From NCBI GenBank assembly GCA_029563035.1, contig JAKQTP010000212.1:167996-231995 (forward strand): DNA of 64,000 nt, written 5' to 3'. A program made the position numbers and the translations under genes. The number at the start of each line of letters is the position of its first letter. The first letter of the stretch is position 1. The notes under the pieces are model-generated. The model was not told the DNA's origin. It saw only the letters and a program-made list of their open reading frames with translations, and did no database searches. The DNA is from an archaeon (GTDB taxonomy: Archaea; Iainarchaeota; Iainarchaeia; CSSED10-239). Of this stretch, positions 1 through 8,085 are shown one piece after another.

Positions 1-17
1 TTTTCTTTAACACTCAT
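1..17 (-). CDS. Start of a gene running off the left edge
   Basis: On the minus strand a GGAGC Shine-Dalgarno-like sequence lies about 9 bases before an ATG, and the reading frame (Met-Ser-Val-Lys-Glu) is open to the window edge. Only five codons are visible, so no function can be given. The next gene upstream ends in a hairpin terminator at 85-102. Confidence 0.35.
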
Positions 18-84
18 TTAATTTCAGCTCCTTTTCTAAAATAAGAACATAATTCAAATTTATCCTAAATAATTAAAAAAAGAA

Positions 85-102
85 CCTGCAATTGTTTGCA
101 GG
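85..102 (-). terminator. Hairpin terminator after the PLDc_N-like gene
   Basis: CCTGCA and TGCAGG pair as a stem. On the minus strand a run of seven T follows, just past the stop codon of the 112-300 gene. This is a hairpin plus T-tract terminator arrangement. Confidence 0.6.
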
Positions 103-111
103 AAACTAATT

Positions 112-300
112 TTATTTCTTCATCTTATATACAATGAAGTAAACTATAGCAGTCAAAATACTAAATAATATTGCTGCGATTGTCCAAAGTATTTTTATTT
201 CTACTTTTAACTTTTTGTTATTTGTGAATACATCATATATTACCCAGATTGCACAAATTAATGCAACAACTCCTAATAGTGTATTTAACAATGATGCCAT
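112..300 (-). CDS. Small two-helix membrane protein, PLDc_N-like
   Basis: A 62-residue protein with two hydrophobic helices (about residues 5-24 and 37-58) joined by a lysine-rich loop. The pattern of helix, Asp-Val-Phe, basic loop, Leu-Trp and second helix resembles the PLDc_N domain, which occurs alone or at the N-terminus of cardiolipin synthases and in sigma-factor regulators. The standalone form has no known enzyme activity. A GGGGG Shine-Dalgarno sequence precedes the ATG on the minus strand, and a hairpin terminator follows the stop, so it is probably monocistronic. Confidence 0.6.
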   Translation of the reverse strand: MASLLNTLLGVVALICAIWVIYDVFTNNKKLKVEIKILWTIAAILFSILTAIVYFIVYKMKK

Positions 301-383
301 TTTTAAAAAACCCCCTTTATGTTATAATTCTAATATAATTTATTGAAGAATAACGTTTATAAATGGTTTTATTACTAAAAAAA

Positions 384-911
384 TTATAACTTTAAAAAAT
401 AATGATTTAACACAATTTTATTTTTTCTTCTTTTACTTCTTGCTTTTTTTGTAAAAGTAAAACCACATTCTCTTATGTTTTTCTCTGAAATTTTATTTAA
501 TGGGTTTACATTAATTAAGGCGTATTTTAATTTTATTTTTTTGAAATATTCTATTCTTTTATTTATTAGAAACCTCTGCAAGCCATAACCTCTAAATCTT
601 GGCGAAACAGCAGCAGCTAAAAGAACTGCTGCCTTTTCTATTTGTTTTTCTGTTAAATAGTAATTTTTTGCTTCTTCTTTATTTATTTGTAATCCCATTC
701 CTGCCCAAGCAACCAATTTATCCTTATAAAAAACAACCCATATCTTTCGACCACAAGACATCATGTTCTTAAGCATTTTTTTTGTGTGTCTAAAATAGAA
801 ATCAGGATTTACTTTTTTATAGATATTTATATCAAATCTGTTTAGTATATCGATATCTTTTTCAGTTGCAAAACGATAGGTAAATATTTTATCTTTTAGT
901 TTTAATTTCAT
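384..911 (-). CDS. GNAT-family N-acetyltransferase
   Basis: A 175-residue protein with the GNAT fold pattern: an N-terminal strand-helix region, a central acceptor-binding strand (WVVFYKDKLVAWAGMGL), then the acetyl-CoA-binding segment with VSPRFRGYGLQRFLINKRIEYFK at about residues 103-125, which matches motif A (V-x-P-x-x-R-G-x-G). A beta-strand with VNPLN and an asparagine/cysteine-containing final motif (NIRECGFTF) follow, as in the family. The substrate cannot be told. It lies downstream of a short GNAT-like fragment at 956-1048 on the same strand. Confidence 0.75.
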   Translation of the reverse strand: MKLKLKDKIFTYRFATEKDIDILNRFDINIYKKVNPDFYFRHTKKMLKNMMSCGRKIWVVFYKDKLVAWAGMGLQINKEEAKNYYLTEKQIEKAAVLLAAAVSPRFRGYGLQRFLINKRIEYFKKIKLKYALINVNPLNKISEKNIRECGFTFTKKARSKRRKNKIVLNHYFLKL

Positions 912-955
912 TATTTTTCAATAATTTCTTTTTTAGTTTATTATAATTAAATTCT

Positions 956-1048
956 TTATCTAATACTTGTTTTTAATGGTCTTAAAATCAAATTTTCTGC
1001 TTCTAAAATTTTGGTTTTATATTTATTAATAAATTCTTGATTTTTCAT
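956..1048 (-). pseudogene. Short fragment resembling a GNAT N-terminus
   Basis: A 30-codon frame starting at ATG ends with LEAENLILRPLKTS, much like the opening strand of GNAT acetyltransferases (LxTERLxLRPL). Nothing of the rest of the domain follows in frame. It may be a decayed acetyltransferase or a chance small ORF. Confidence 0.3.
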
Positions 1049-1101
1049 ATATTATTTAATTTACAAAGTATTTAAAATTACTAATGTTCTTACTATTTAC
1101 T

Positions 1102-1944
1102 ATGAAAGCAAAAGAAATTTATGAAAGATTAGAAAAAGACTTTATCAAAGGTAAAGGGCTTAGTGATGATTGGAAAGAAATTAAAAATTCTAAATATCTT
1201 TCTCTTAATTTTAAGAAAAGATCAATGGGTGTTGTCTATGATTTCTCAAAAGAAATAAAGAAAGTATATACAGCAGTTTTTCCAGATAAATCAATTATCA
1301 AGAAAATACTTGCAAAGAAAGAAACAGATATTTTGCTGTTTGTTCATCATCCAATGTCTTGGGATATTACAAAAAAAGATGTTTTTACTTCTATTTCTAA
1401 CAAAGATTTAGAAATATTTAAAAAAAGAAGAATATCGGTGTATAATCTTCATGTTCCATTAGATAACTTTGGAAAATACTCAACAGCTAACACTCTTGCA
1501 AGGGCAATTGAGGTAAAGGTTGAAACACAATTTGCTCCTTATTTTGGGGCGATGTGTGGCATTATTGGAACAGTAGGTACAGATAAAGTTTCAGATTTAA
1601 AAAAAACATTAGAAAAAGCAGTTGGGCACAAAGTTAAGCTTTACAAATATGGCTCAGACAAAATCAAAAACAAAAGAATTGCCCTAGTTGGTGGTGGAGG
1701 AAATAGTCTTGATCTCCTTGAGACAATACCAAAAGGCATTAATCTTTTTATTACTGGTGTTTCTGTAAAAAACGATTATGCCAAAAAGTCACATGATTAC
1801 TTAAAAGAAAAAAAAATCAACCTTCTTGGTGGAACACACTATTCAACAGAAAAATTTGCTTGCATTGCTATGGTTGATTATTTTACAAAACTAAGATTGC
1901 CTTGCGAGTTTATTGAAGGAAAACCAATGATGGAAGACATGTAA
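1102..1944 (+). CDS. NIF3/DUF34-like dinuclear metal protein
   Basis: A NIF3-family protein of about 280 residues. The family folds into a toroidal hexamer with a two-metal site; its role is debated, and some members act as GTP cyclohydrolase-like or metal-insertion proteins. Visible motifs are LLFVHHPMSWD (metal-binding His pair), YNLHVPLDNF, and the C-terminal GGTHYSTEKFACIAM with His and Glu ligands. An upstream in-frame ATG exists at 1084, but a TATA-like TTTAAAAT at 1071-1078 lies about 25 bases before the ATG at 1102, which favours a leaderless message starting there. The gene stands alone, 70 bp before prs. Confidence 0.8.
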   Translation: MKAKEIYERLEKDFIKGKGLSDDWKEIKNSKYLSLNFKKRSMGVVYDFSKEIKKVYTAVFPDKSIIKKILAKKETDILLFVHHPMSWDITKKDVFTSISNKDLEIFKKRRISVYNLHVPLDNFGKYSTANTLARAIEVKVETQFAPYFGAMCGIIGTVGTDKVSDLKKTLEKAVGHKVKLYKYGSDKIKNKRIALVGGGGNSLDLLETIPKGINLFITGVSVKNDYAKKSHDYLKEKKINLLGGTHYSTEKFACIAMVDYFTKLRLPCEFIEGKPMMEDM

Positions 1945-2016
1945 ATTAATGCAAAAGACCAGATTTAAAAAACTTATGCTCTTTCATATTACTATAAATT
2001 ATAGGGGGGATCATTT

Positions 2017-2898
2017 ATAATTGTTGCTTGCTCTGGAACTGAAAATATCGCAAAGGAAATTGCAAAAAATCTTAATCTTTCTTTTTCTAAACTTAAAACT
2101 ACTAAATTCCCAGATGGTGAACTAAATGTTTCTTTTGGTAAGGACCTTAAAGGAGAAAATGTTTTTATTGTACAAAATTTCCAGAATACAAAAGAAATTA
2201 ATCTAAATGACAAGATAATGGAAACTCTTTTTGCTATCTATACAGCAAGAGATCTAAAGGCAAAGAAAGTATATCTAATAGCAACATATTTCCCTTATTT
2301 TAGAGGAGATGCAAGGTTTGAAGAAGGCGGTTGTATCTCAATCAAAGTTATGAATAAACTTTTTGAGGGCTGTGACAAGATATTCTGTGTTGACCCACAC
2401 CTTCATAGAATCAAAAATATAAAAAATGCATTATCTAATGGAATAGAAATCAATCTTGATGAGCCAATAATTGAATATTTAAAGAAAAAAAAAGTTGTTA
2501 ATCCGCTTTTTGTAGGGCCAGATATTGAAAGCATACAATGGATTGTTAATGTGGCCAAGGCATTTAATCAAAAACCAGTGGTTGCTCTAAAAGAAAGAAT
2601 AAATGCAAGAGAAGTTATAATCTCATTACCAAAGATAAAAACAGCAAAAGGCAGAGACATAGTTATTATTGATGATATAATAAGTACAGGCCGTACCATT
2701 ATTGAAAACATTAAACAACTTAAGAAATATGAACCACGAAAATTCTATGTTGTTGGAATACATGGGCTTTTTACAGAAAATGCCTTGCCAAAATTAAAGA
2801 AATATGCAACAATTATTTCAACAAACACTCTTAATAACGATGCAGAAAAGATTAATGTTTCTTCTCAGATTGCAAAAATAGTAAGGAAAAACATATGA
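2017..2898 (+). CDS. prs: Ribose-phosphate pyrophosphokinase with non-canonical start
   Basis: Makes PRPP from ribose-5-phosphate and ATP for nucleotide synthesis. An in-frame ATG at 2218 would give only 226 residues and lose the N-terminal domain. Reading upstream in frame gives VACSGTENIAKEIA, FPDGELNV and VFIVQNF, which are typical PRPP synthetase sequence. The frame is closed by TAG just before the run of six G at 2004-2009 (a good Shine-Dalgarno), and no ATG, GTG or TTG lies between. Translation must therefore begin at ATA (2017) or ATT (2020), giving about 293 residues, near the archaeal norm. The PRPP loop VIIDDIISTGRT and the DPHLHR motif are present. ATGA overlap with rpiB. Confidence 0.88.
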   Translation: MIVACSGTENIAKEIAKNLNLSFSKLKTTKFPDGELNVSFGKDLKGENVFIVQNFQNTKEINLNDKIMETLFAIYTARDLKAKKVYLIATYFPYFRGDARFEEGGCISIKVMNKLFEGCDKIFCVDPHLHRIKNIKNALSNGIEINLDEPIIEYLKKKKVVNPLFVGPDIESIQWIVNVAKAFNQKPVVALKERINAREVIISLPKIKTAKGRDIVIIDDIISTGRTIIENIKQLKKYEPRKFYVVGIHGLFTENALPKLKKYATIISTNTLNNDAEKINVSSQIAKIVRKNI

Positions 2899-3338
2899 GC
2901 GAAAAATACTTTTTAGCAAGCGATCATGCAGGCTTTGAGCTTAAGGAAAAGATCAAAAAGTATTTGACAACATCAAAACTTGATTTTCAAGACTTAGGCC
3001 CAAAAACCTACAATCCAGAAGATGACTATAACGACTATGCAAAAAAAGTTGTTAAAAAAGTTAAAAATAACAAAAAACATTTTGGAATACTTGTTTGCGG
3101 GACTGGACAAGGAATGTCAATACAGGCAAACAGATATTCTGTTGTAAGATGCGCACTTTGCTGGAATAGAGAAATAGCAAGACAAGCAAAAGAACATCTA
3201 AACGCAAACATCATTTCTATGCCTGGAAAATACATAGATATAAAGACAGCAAAAGAAATAATTGATGTTTGGCGAAAAACAAAAACTTTAACATTAGAGA
3301 AACACAAAAGAAGAATAAACAAATTGGAGATATTATGA
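2895..3338 (+). CDS. rpiB: Ribose-5-phosphate isomerase B
   Basis: Interconverts ribulose-5-phosphate and ribose-5-phosphate. At 147 residues it has the length of the RpiB/LacAB family. The opening SDHAGFELKEKI and the central VCGTGQGMSIQANR, whose cysteine is the catalytic base in the family, are both visible. It overlaps prs upstream and hps downstream by ATGA, so the four genes are translationally coupled. Its place between PRPP synthetase and the hexulose-phosphate enzymes supplies the missing isomerase between ribulose-5-P and PRPP. Confidence 0.92.
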   Translation: MSEKYFLASDHAGFELKEKIKKYLTTSKLDFQDLGPKTYNPEDDYNDYAKKVVKKVKNNKKHFGILVCGTGQGMSIQANRYSVVRCALCWNREIARQAKEHLNANIISMPGKYIDIKTAKEIIDVWRKTKTLTLEKHKRRINKLEIL

Positions 3339-3967
3339 AACTACAATTGGCACTTGATGTCACTGATAAGAAAAAAGCAATAGAGCTTTGTAAAAAGGTT
3401 AGTAAATATATAGATGTTATTGAACTTGGAACACCGTTTATCAAGATCTACGGACTAAATGGCTTAGTCAAAGATTTTAAGAAACTTAAAAAACCAGTTT
3501 TAACTGACCTAAAAACTATGGATACTGGTTATTTTGAAGCAGAGCTTGCATTTAAGGCAGGTGCTGATTACTCAACAGTTTGTGCTTCTGCATATATTGA
3601 AACAATAAAAGGCACAATAAAAGCAGCAAAGGACTACAAAAAAAAATCCCTTGTTGACTTGATTGGAACAAAAGACCCTATTAAGTCTGCAAAGGAAATT
3701 CTTAAGTATAAGCCAGACTACATTGGCATACACTCTGGAATTGATATGCAACAAAAGGGCATAAAGCCTCTTAAGACCTTAATAAATCTTTCAAAGATAA
3801 TGGATAGTAAGAAAATCGCAATTGCAGGTGGTATCAATCTTGAAACTATAGAAGAAATTGCAAAATATAAGCCAGGAATTATAATTGTTGGCGGAGCAAT
3901 AACAAATGCTAAAGATCCTGTTGCTGTTGCTAAGAAAATGAAAGAAATAATGGAAAAATATGAGTAA
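3335..3967 (+). CDS. hxlA: 3-hexulose-6-phosphate synthase
   Basis: An aldolase of the orotidine-5'-phosphate decarboxylase superfamily. In archaea lacking the oxidative pentose pathway it runs backwards, splitting hexulose-6-P into ribulose-5-P and formaldehyde. The 210-residue barrel shows LALDVTDKKKA, the metal/phosphate motif DLKTMD, IAIAGGIN and IIIVGGAIT. A longer frame opens at 3269, but the ATG at 3335 overlaps the rpiB stop and gives the normal N-terminus. Orotidine decarboxylase is excluded by the hexulose-phosphate-type DLKTMDTG and the neighbour gene. Confidence 0.92.
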   Translation: MKLQLALDVTDKKKAIELCKKVSKYIDVIELGTPFIKIYGLNGLVKDFKKLKKPVLTDLKTMDTGYFEAELAFKAGADYSTVCASAYIETIKGTIKAAKDYKKKSLVDLIGTKDPIKSAKEILKYKPDYIGIHSGIDMQQKGIKPLKTLINLSKIMDSKKIAIAGGINLETIEEIAKYKPGIIIVGGAITNAKDPVAVAKKMKEIMEKYE

Positions 3968-4526
3968 AAATATAGATAATGTTCTTGAAAGAATAATAAA
4001 AGAAATAAAGTTTTCTTTAAAAGACATAAGTGAAATAAAAACAAGCAGATTTCTAGATGAAATCTTAAAGTCAAAGAAGGTGTTTGTGACAGGGCAGGGC
4101 AGAAGTGGCCTAATAGCTGAAAGCTTTGCTATGAGGCTTATGCAAATGGGTATCAAAACCCACTATATAGGAGACAGCACAACTCCTGCCATCTCTAAAA
4201 ATGATTTGCTTGTTGCAATATCTGGCTCTGGCAAAACAGAAATAACAAAAATGATAATAAAGGGAGCAGACAAAGTAAATGCAAGGGTTGTTCTTATTAC
4301 CAATAAAAAAACATCCAAAGAAAAAGCCAAGATAAAAAATACAGACTTGATAATTGAGATCAATGCAAAAGCAAAAACTGACAAAAACAAGAAATCAATT
4401 GAGCCACTTGGAACGCTCTTTGAGCAAGCAAGCCTAGTATATCTTGATGCTGTTATTGTCTTACTTATGAAAAAGCAGAATGTTAAAGAAACAGAGCTTG
4501 GAAAAAGACATGCAAACTTGGAATAA
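3960..4526 (+). CDS. hxlB: 6-phospho-3-hexuloisomerase
   Basis: Converts fructose-6-phosphate and hexulose-6-phosphate, the step before HxlA in the reverse RuMP route. It is a 188-residue SIS-domain protein with the sugar-phosphate loops GQGRSGLIAESFAMRL and AISGSGKTE and a C-terminal helix containing the conserved ELGKRHANLE-type end. Its start overlaps the hxlA stop. The usual archaeal arrangement is hxlA and hxlB adjacent or fused; here they are adjacent, last in the prs-rpiB-hxlA-hxlB set. Confidence 0.92.
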   Translation: MSKNIDNVLERIIKEIKFSLKDISEIKTSRFLDEILKSKKVFVTGQGRSGLIAESFAMRLMQMGIKTHYIGDSTTPAISKNDLLVAISGSGKTEITKMIIKGADKVNARVVLITNKKTSKEKAKIKNTDLIIEINAKAKTDKNKKSIEPLGTLFEQASLVYLDAVIVLLMKKQNVKETELGKRHANLE

Positions 4527-4592
4527 ACAATATTTTTATAAGGCTTTTGATTTACATAATAAGTATATTTTGGATTTGGGGAAACTAAATAA

Positions 4593-5828
4593 ATGAGAAC
4601 TGTTATTAAAAAAGGCAATATACCTGTAAATAACGACATGCCTAACGAAATTCTTAATAAAGATACATATGTAAAAAATGTTCAAACCACAAGAACAAGA
4701 ACACTAAGACAAACAAAAAATTCTAATTCTGAAATTCTTTTGCCAAAAAAAAAAATTATAAAAACAAAGATTATTAAAGACATTAAAACTAAACCAGAAC
4801 CAAAAAAGATAATTAGAGATCCAGAACTTACTTTTAATAAATCTGTAGATAACCCTATAATTTGCCCAATACCAGAAAATAACTGGGAATCCTGGCAAAC
4901 ATTCAATCCTGCAGCAATCTTGATTGATAATAAAGTTCATTTCTTGTATAGGGCCATAGGCGATGATGGGATGTCTAGGTTTGGATATGCTATGTCAGAA
5001 GACGGCTTTACAATTAAAGAAAGGCTTTCTTATCCTGCTTATGAACATGAAATTGTTAAGGGTCCTTATACTCTTGTAAACTCACCATCTGGTGGAAGCT
5101 GGGGTGGCTGTGAAGACCCAAGGCTTGTTAGGGTTGATAATGAAGATAGGATCTATGTGACTTATACTGCTTGTGATGGTGGCTTAAGAGTTGGCTTAAC
5201 CTCAATTAAAGTTTCTGATTTTGTAAACAAAAGATGGAAGTGGAAAAAACCAAAGATTATCTCCCCACCAGGAGAATGCCATAAAAACTGGTTAATCTTT
5301 CCAGAAAAAATAAATGGCAAATATGCAATATTACATAGCATTAATTCAGGCAAAATATTAATAGAGTATTTAGATGATCTTGAGTTTAAAGACGGGAAAG
5401 TCATAAATAGCAAATATCTTCTCACTGAGGTCAGAGTAGATCGCTGGGATAAAAAGGTCAGAGCTGGCGGGCCACCACCAATCAGAACAAAATATGGCTG
5501 GCTATTATTTTATCATGCAGAAGATAAAGACGATCCTGGCAAATATAAGCTTGGAGCAATGATACTTGATATTAATGATCCTACAAAGATATTATATCGT
5601 TGCAAACAACCAGTGCTTGAACCTAAAGAATATTATGAATATGAAGGGTTTAAGGGAGGGGTTGTTTATGCGCTTGGTTCTGTTATTAAAGATGGAAAGC
5701 TAATTATTTATTATGGTAGTGCAGATAACTATGTTTGTGTTGCCTACACAAAATTAGACTCTTTTTTAGAGGCCTTAATCAAAGGAAAGAAAAAGCCTCT
5801 TAAACTTAAACTTCTTATGAAAAAATAA
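4593..5828 (+). CDS. GH130-family mannoside phosphorylase (single module)
   Basis: GH130 enzymes phosphorolyse beta-mannosides, releasing mannose-1-phosphate. After a lysine-rich, probably disordered N-terminal stretch of about 80 residues the protein has one five-bladed propeller module: FNPAAIL, FLYRAIGDDG, GGCEDPRLV (family acidic motif), FPEKINGKYAILH, GGPPPIRTKYGWLLFYH and IYYGSAD. The module is about 320 residues, normal for the family. It starts 66 bp after hxlB with a TATA-like TTTTATAA at about 4534, so it may have its own promoter. Linkage specificity (beta-1,4 or beta-1,2) cannot be told. Confidence 0.85.
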   Translation: MRTVIKKGNIPVNNDMPNEILNKDTYVKNVQTTRTRTLRQTKNSNSEILLPKKKIIKTKIIKDIKTKPEPKKIIRDPELTFNKSVDNPIICPIPENNWESWQTFNPAAILIDNKVHFLYRAIGDDGMSRFGYAMSEDGFTIKERLSYPAYEHEIVKGPYTLVNSPSGGSWGGCEDPRLVRVDNEDRIYVTYTACDGGLRVGLTSIKVSDFVNKRWKWKKPKIISPPGECHKNWLIFPEKINGKYAILHSINSGKILIEYLDDLEFKDGKVINSKYLLTEVRVDRWDKKVRAGGPPPIRTKYGWLLFYHAEDKDDPGKYKLGAMILDINDPTKILYRCKQPVLEPKEYYEYEGFKGGVVYALGSVIKDGKLIIYYGSADNYVCVAYTKLDSFLEALIKGKKKPLKLKLLMKK

Positions 5829-5842
5829 CACAGTGAAAAAAT

Positions 5843-7747
5843 ATGATTGTTAAAAGATATGAGAAAAATCCAATTTTAAAACCAAATAAAAACACATGCT
5901 GGGAATCCCATTCAACCTTTAATGGTTGTGCTATAAAGAGAAAATATGAGATGTTTTTACTTTACAGGGCAATGTCATGTAATGATTTCCATCCTATTAA
6001 CGAGCAAAAGATGGAGATGTCCTGTATTGGTATAGCAAGAAGCTTTGATGGCTTGCATTTCAAGAATAGAAAAATATTTATCTATCCTGAAGAAAGTTTT
6101 GATAAATTTGGTTGCGAGGATCCAAGAATCACAAAGCTTGGAGACAAATATTATATTTTCTATACAGCTCTTTCTGAATATCCATTTAAAGCAAGTGGAA
6201 TAAAGGTTGCTGTTGCTATAACTAAAGATCTTGAAAAGATTGAAGAAAGGCATCTGGTTACGCCATTTAATGCTAAAGCAATGACTATGTTTCCAGAGAA
6301 AATAAATAACAAGATTTGGTGTTTGTTTACACACCATAGTGATTCTCCACCATCAAAGATATGCTTTGCAGTATTTGATAAAGAGAAGGATATGTGGTCA
6401 AGAGATTACTGGAAAAATTGGTATAACAATCACGAGAAGTTTGTTTTGCCACTTAGAAGAAGAGACAAGGATCATGTAGAGATTGGTGCTCCACCAATCA
6501 AGACAAAGCACGGCTGGTTATTGTTTTATTCTTATATTTTTGATTATTTTTCATCAGATAAAGTGTTTAGTATTGAGGCTGTTCTTTTAGACCTTAAAGA
6601 CCCAACAAAGATTATTGCAAGAACCAAAGGACCACTTCTTATTCCTGAAGAATATTATGAAAAATACGGAATGGTTAATAATATTGTTTTCCCATCAGGA
6701 GCAACAATTAATGGAAATTACATAAATCTTTATTATGGTGCTGCAGACACCACCTGCTGTGTTGCTTTTGTAGATAGCAAATGCTTGTTTGAACACATGC
6801 TTCCTAATCCTTTAGATAATCTTTCATTTAAAAGATCAGAAAAAAACCCAATAATCAAACCAAACAAAAAGAACAAATGGGAAGCTCGTTCAACTTTTAA
6901 TCCTGCTGCAATATATCTTGATAACAAAGTGCATATTGTTTATAGAGCAGTATCTGATGATAATGTTTCTACAATGGGCTATGCTACTTCAAAAGATGGA
7001 GTAACTATTGATTATAGAGCTAAAGAACCAATCTATAAGCCAAGAGAAGATTTTGAAATCTCTGGTTGTGAAGATCCAAGGCTAACACAGATTGGAAAGG
7101 ACATCTATATGCTTTATACTGCTTATAATGTTAATACAGCACCAAGAGTTGCTTTAACAAAAATATCTGTAAAGGACTTTATTGCAAACAACTGGGACAA
7201 ATGGTCAAAACCAATATTAATATCTCCGCCAGGAATAAGCGACAAAGATGCTTGTTTCTTCCCTGAAAAGATTAATGGCAAATATTATGTTTTACATAGG
7301 CTTGAAAACGAAATAGATCTTTGTGCAATTGATGATCTTGAGTTTAAAGGCAAGAACAGATACCTTGAAGAAAACAACTGGTTAGCACCAAGAAAGGGCT
7401 GGTGGGATCATATAAAGGTTGGGGCAGCAGCACCCCCAATTAAAACAAAAGAGGGCTGGATATTATTATATCACGGCATTTCTGAAGATCGTTCCTATAA
7501 TGTAGGAGCAGTTTTACTTGATCTTAATGATCCTACAAAGATACTTGCAAGAAGTGATGAACCATTATTTAGGCCAGAAAAAGACTATGAAAAACATGGA
7601 GATGTTCCAAATGTTGTATTTCCTTGCGGAGCCATTGTAAAAGACAACAAATTATATATCTATTATGGTGGCGGGGACCTAGTTACTGGTGTTGCCACCA
7701 TGGATATGGATTTATTACTTAAAAAATTAAAACTTTGCAGGTGTTAA
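5843..7747 (+). CDS. Tandem GH130 protein, two fused phosphorylase modules
   Basis: A 634-residue protein made of two GH130 modules, at about residues 1-320 and 330-630. Each repeats the family motifs: LYRA/VYRA, GCEDPRIT/GCEDPRLT, FPEKIN, APPIKTK with GWLL or GWIL, and YYGAAD/YYGGGD. The first module reads FNGCAIK where the other two GH130 modules here read FNPAAI, so its active site may differ. GH130 proteins are usually single-module, so the fusion is unusual. It follows the single-module gene by 14 bp, and its end lies within 8 bp of the cupin gene. Confidence 0.82.
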   Translation: MIVKRYEKNPILKPNKNTCWESHSTFNGCAIKRKYEMFLLYRAMSCNDFHPINEQKMEMSCIGIARSFDGLHFKNRKIFIYPEESFDKFGCEDPRITKLGDKYYIFYTALSEYPFKASGIKVAVAITKDLEKIEERHLVTPFNAKAMTMFPEKINNKIWCLFTHHSDSPPSKICFAVFDKEKDMWSRDYWKNWYNNHEKFVLPLRRRDKDHVEIGAPPIKTKHGWLLFYSYIFDYFSSDKVFSIEAVLLDLKDPTKIIARTKGPLLIPEEYYEKYGMVNNIVFPSGATINGNYINLYYGAADTTCCVAFVDSKCLFEHMLPNPLDNLSFKRSEKNPIIKPNKKNKWEARSTFNPAAIYLDNKVHIVYRAVSDDNVSTMGYATSKDGVTIDYRAKEPIYKPREDFEISGCEDPRLTQIGKDIYMLYTAYNVNTAPRVALTKISVKDFIANNWDKWSKPILISPPGISDKDACFFPEKINGKYYVLHRLENEIDLCAIDDLEFKGKNRYLEENNWLAPRKGWWDHIKVGAAAPPIKTKEGWILLYHGISEDRSYNVGAVLLDLNDPTKILARSDEPLFRPEKDYEKHGDVPNVVFPCGAIVKDNKLYIYYGGGDLVTGVATMDMDLLLKKLKLCRC

Positions 7748-7752
7748 ATTAC

Positions 7753-8085
7753 ATGATAGAAACAAAAAGGCCTTGGGGTAAATTTTTAACATTTGCAAAA
7801 AACAAAAAATGCACAGTTAAGATATTAGAGGTTAATCCTGGAGAATCCCTAAGCCTACAAAAGCACAAGCTTAGAGAAGAACATTGGTATTTTCTGGATT
7901 CTGGTTTTGCCCAAATTGGTAAAACAAAAAAAAAGATTGCAGCAGGCAAGAAGATAATAATTAAGAAAAACCAAGAGCATAGGCTTTTGGCCGGAAAGAA
8001 CAAAACAAGAGTTCTAGAAATTTCTTTTGGACATTTTTCTGAAAAAGACGAGGTTAGGTTAGAAGATAAATATGCAAGAAAATAA
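7753..8085 (+). CDS. Mannose-6-phosphate isomerase-type cupin
   Basis: A small cupin of about 110 residues matching the C-terminal isomerase domain of type II mannose-6-phosphate isomerases: opening RPWGKF, LEVNPGESLSLQKHKLREEHWYFLDSG (metal-binding cupin motif 1 with two His and a Glu) and KNQEHRLLAGKNKTRVLEIS (motif 2). It should convert mannose-6-P to fructose-6-P. An alternative ATG at 7735 overlaps the previous gene. It overlaps the phosphomannomutase gene by 14 bp, which supports a joint role. Confidence 0.85.
   Translation: MIETKRPWGKFLTFAKNKKCTVKILEVNPGESLSLQKHKLREEHWYFLDSGFAQIGKTKKKIAAGKKIIIKKNQEHRLLAGKNKTRVLEISFGHFSEKDEVRLEDKYARK

Noticed and set aside
1992..2213. 73-codon frame opposite the prs N-terminus
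   Set aside because: It is antisense to conserved PRPP synthetase sequence and has no family match.
3035..4156. Several hydrophobic frames on the minus strand under rpiB, hxlA and hxlB
   Set aside because: They are mirror images of lysine/asparagine-rich coding DNA; the plus-strand genes are clear.
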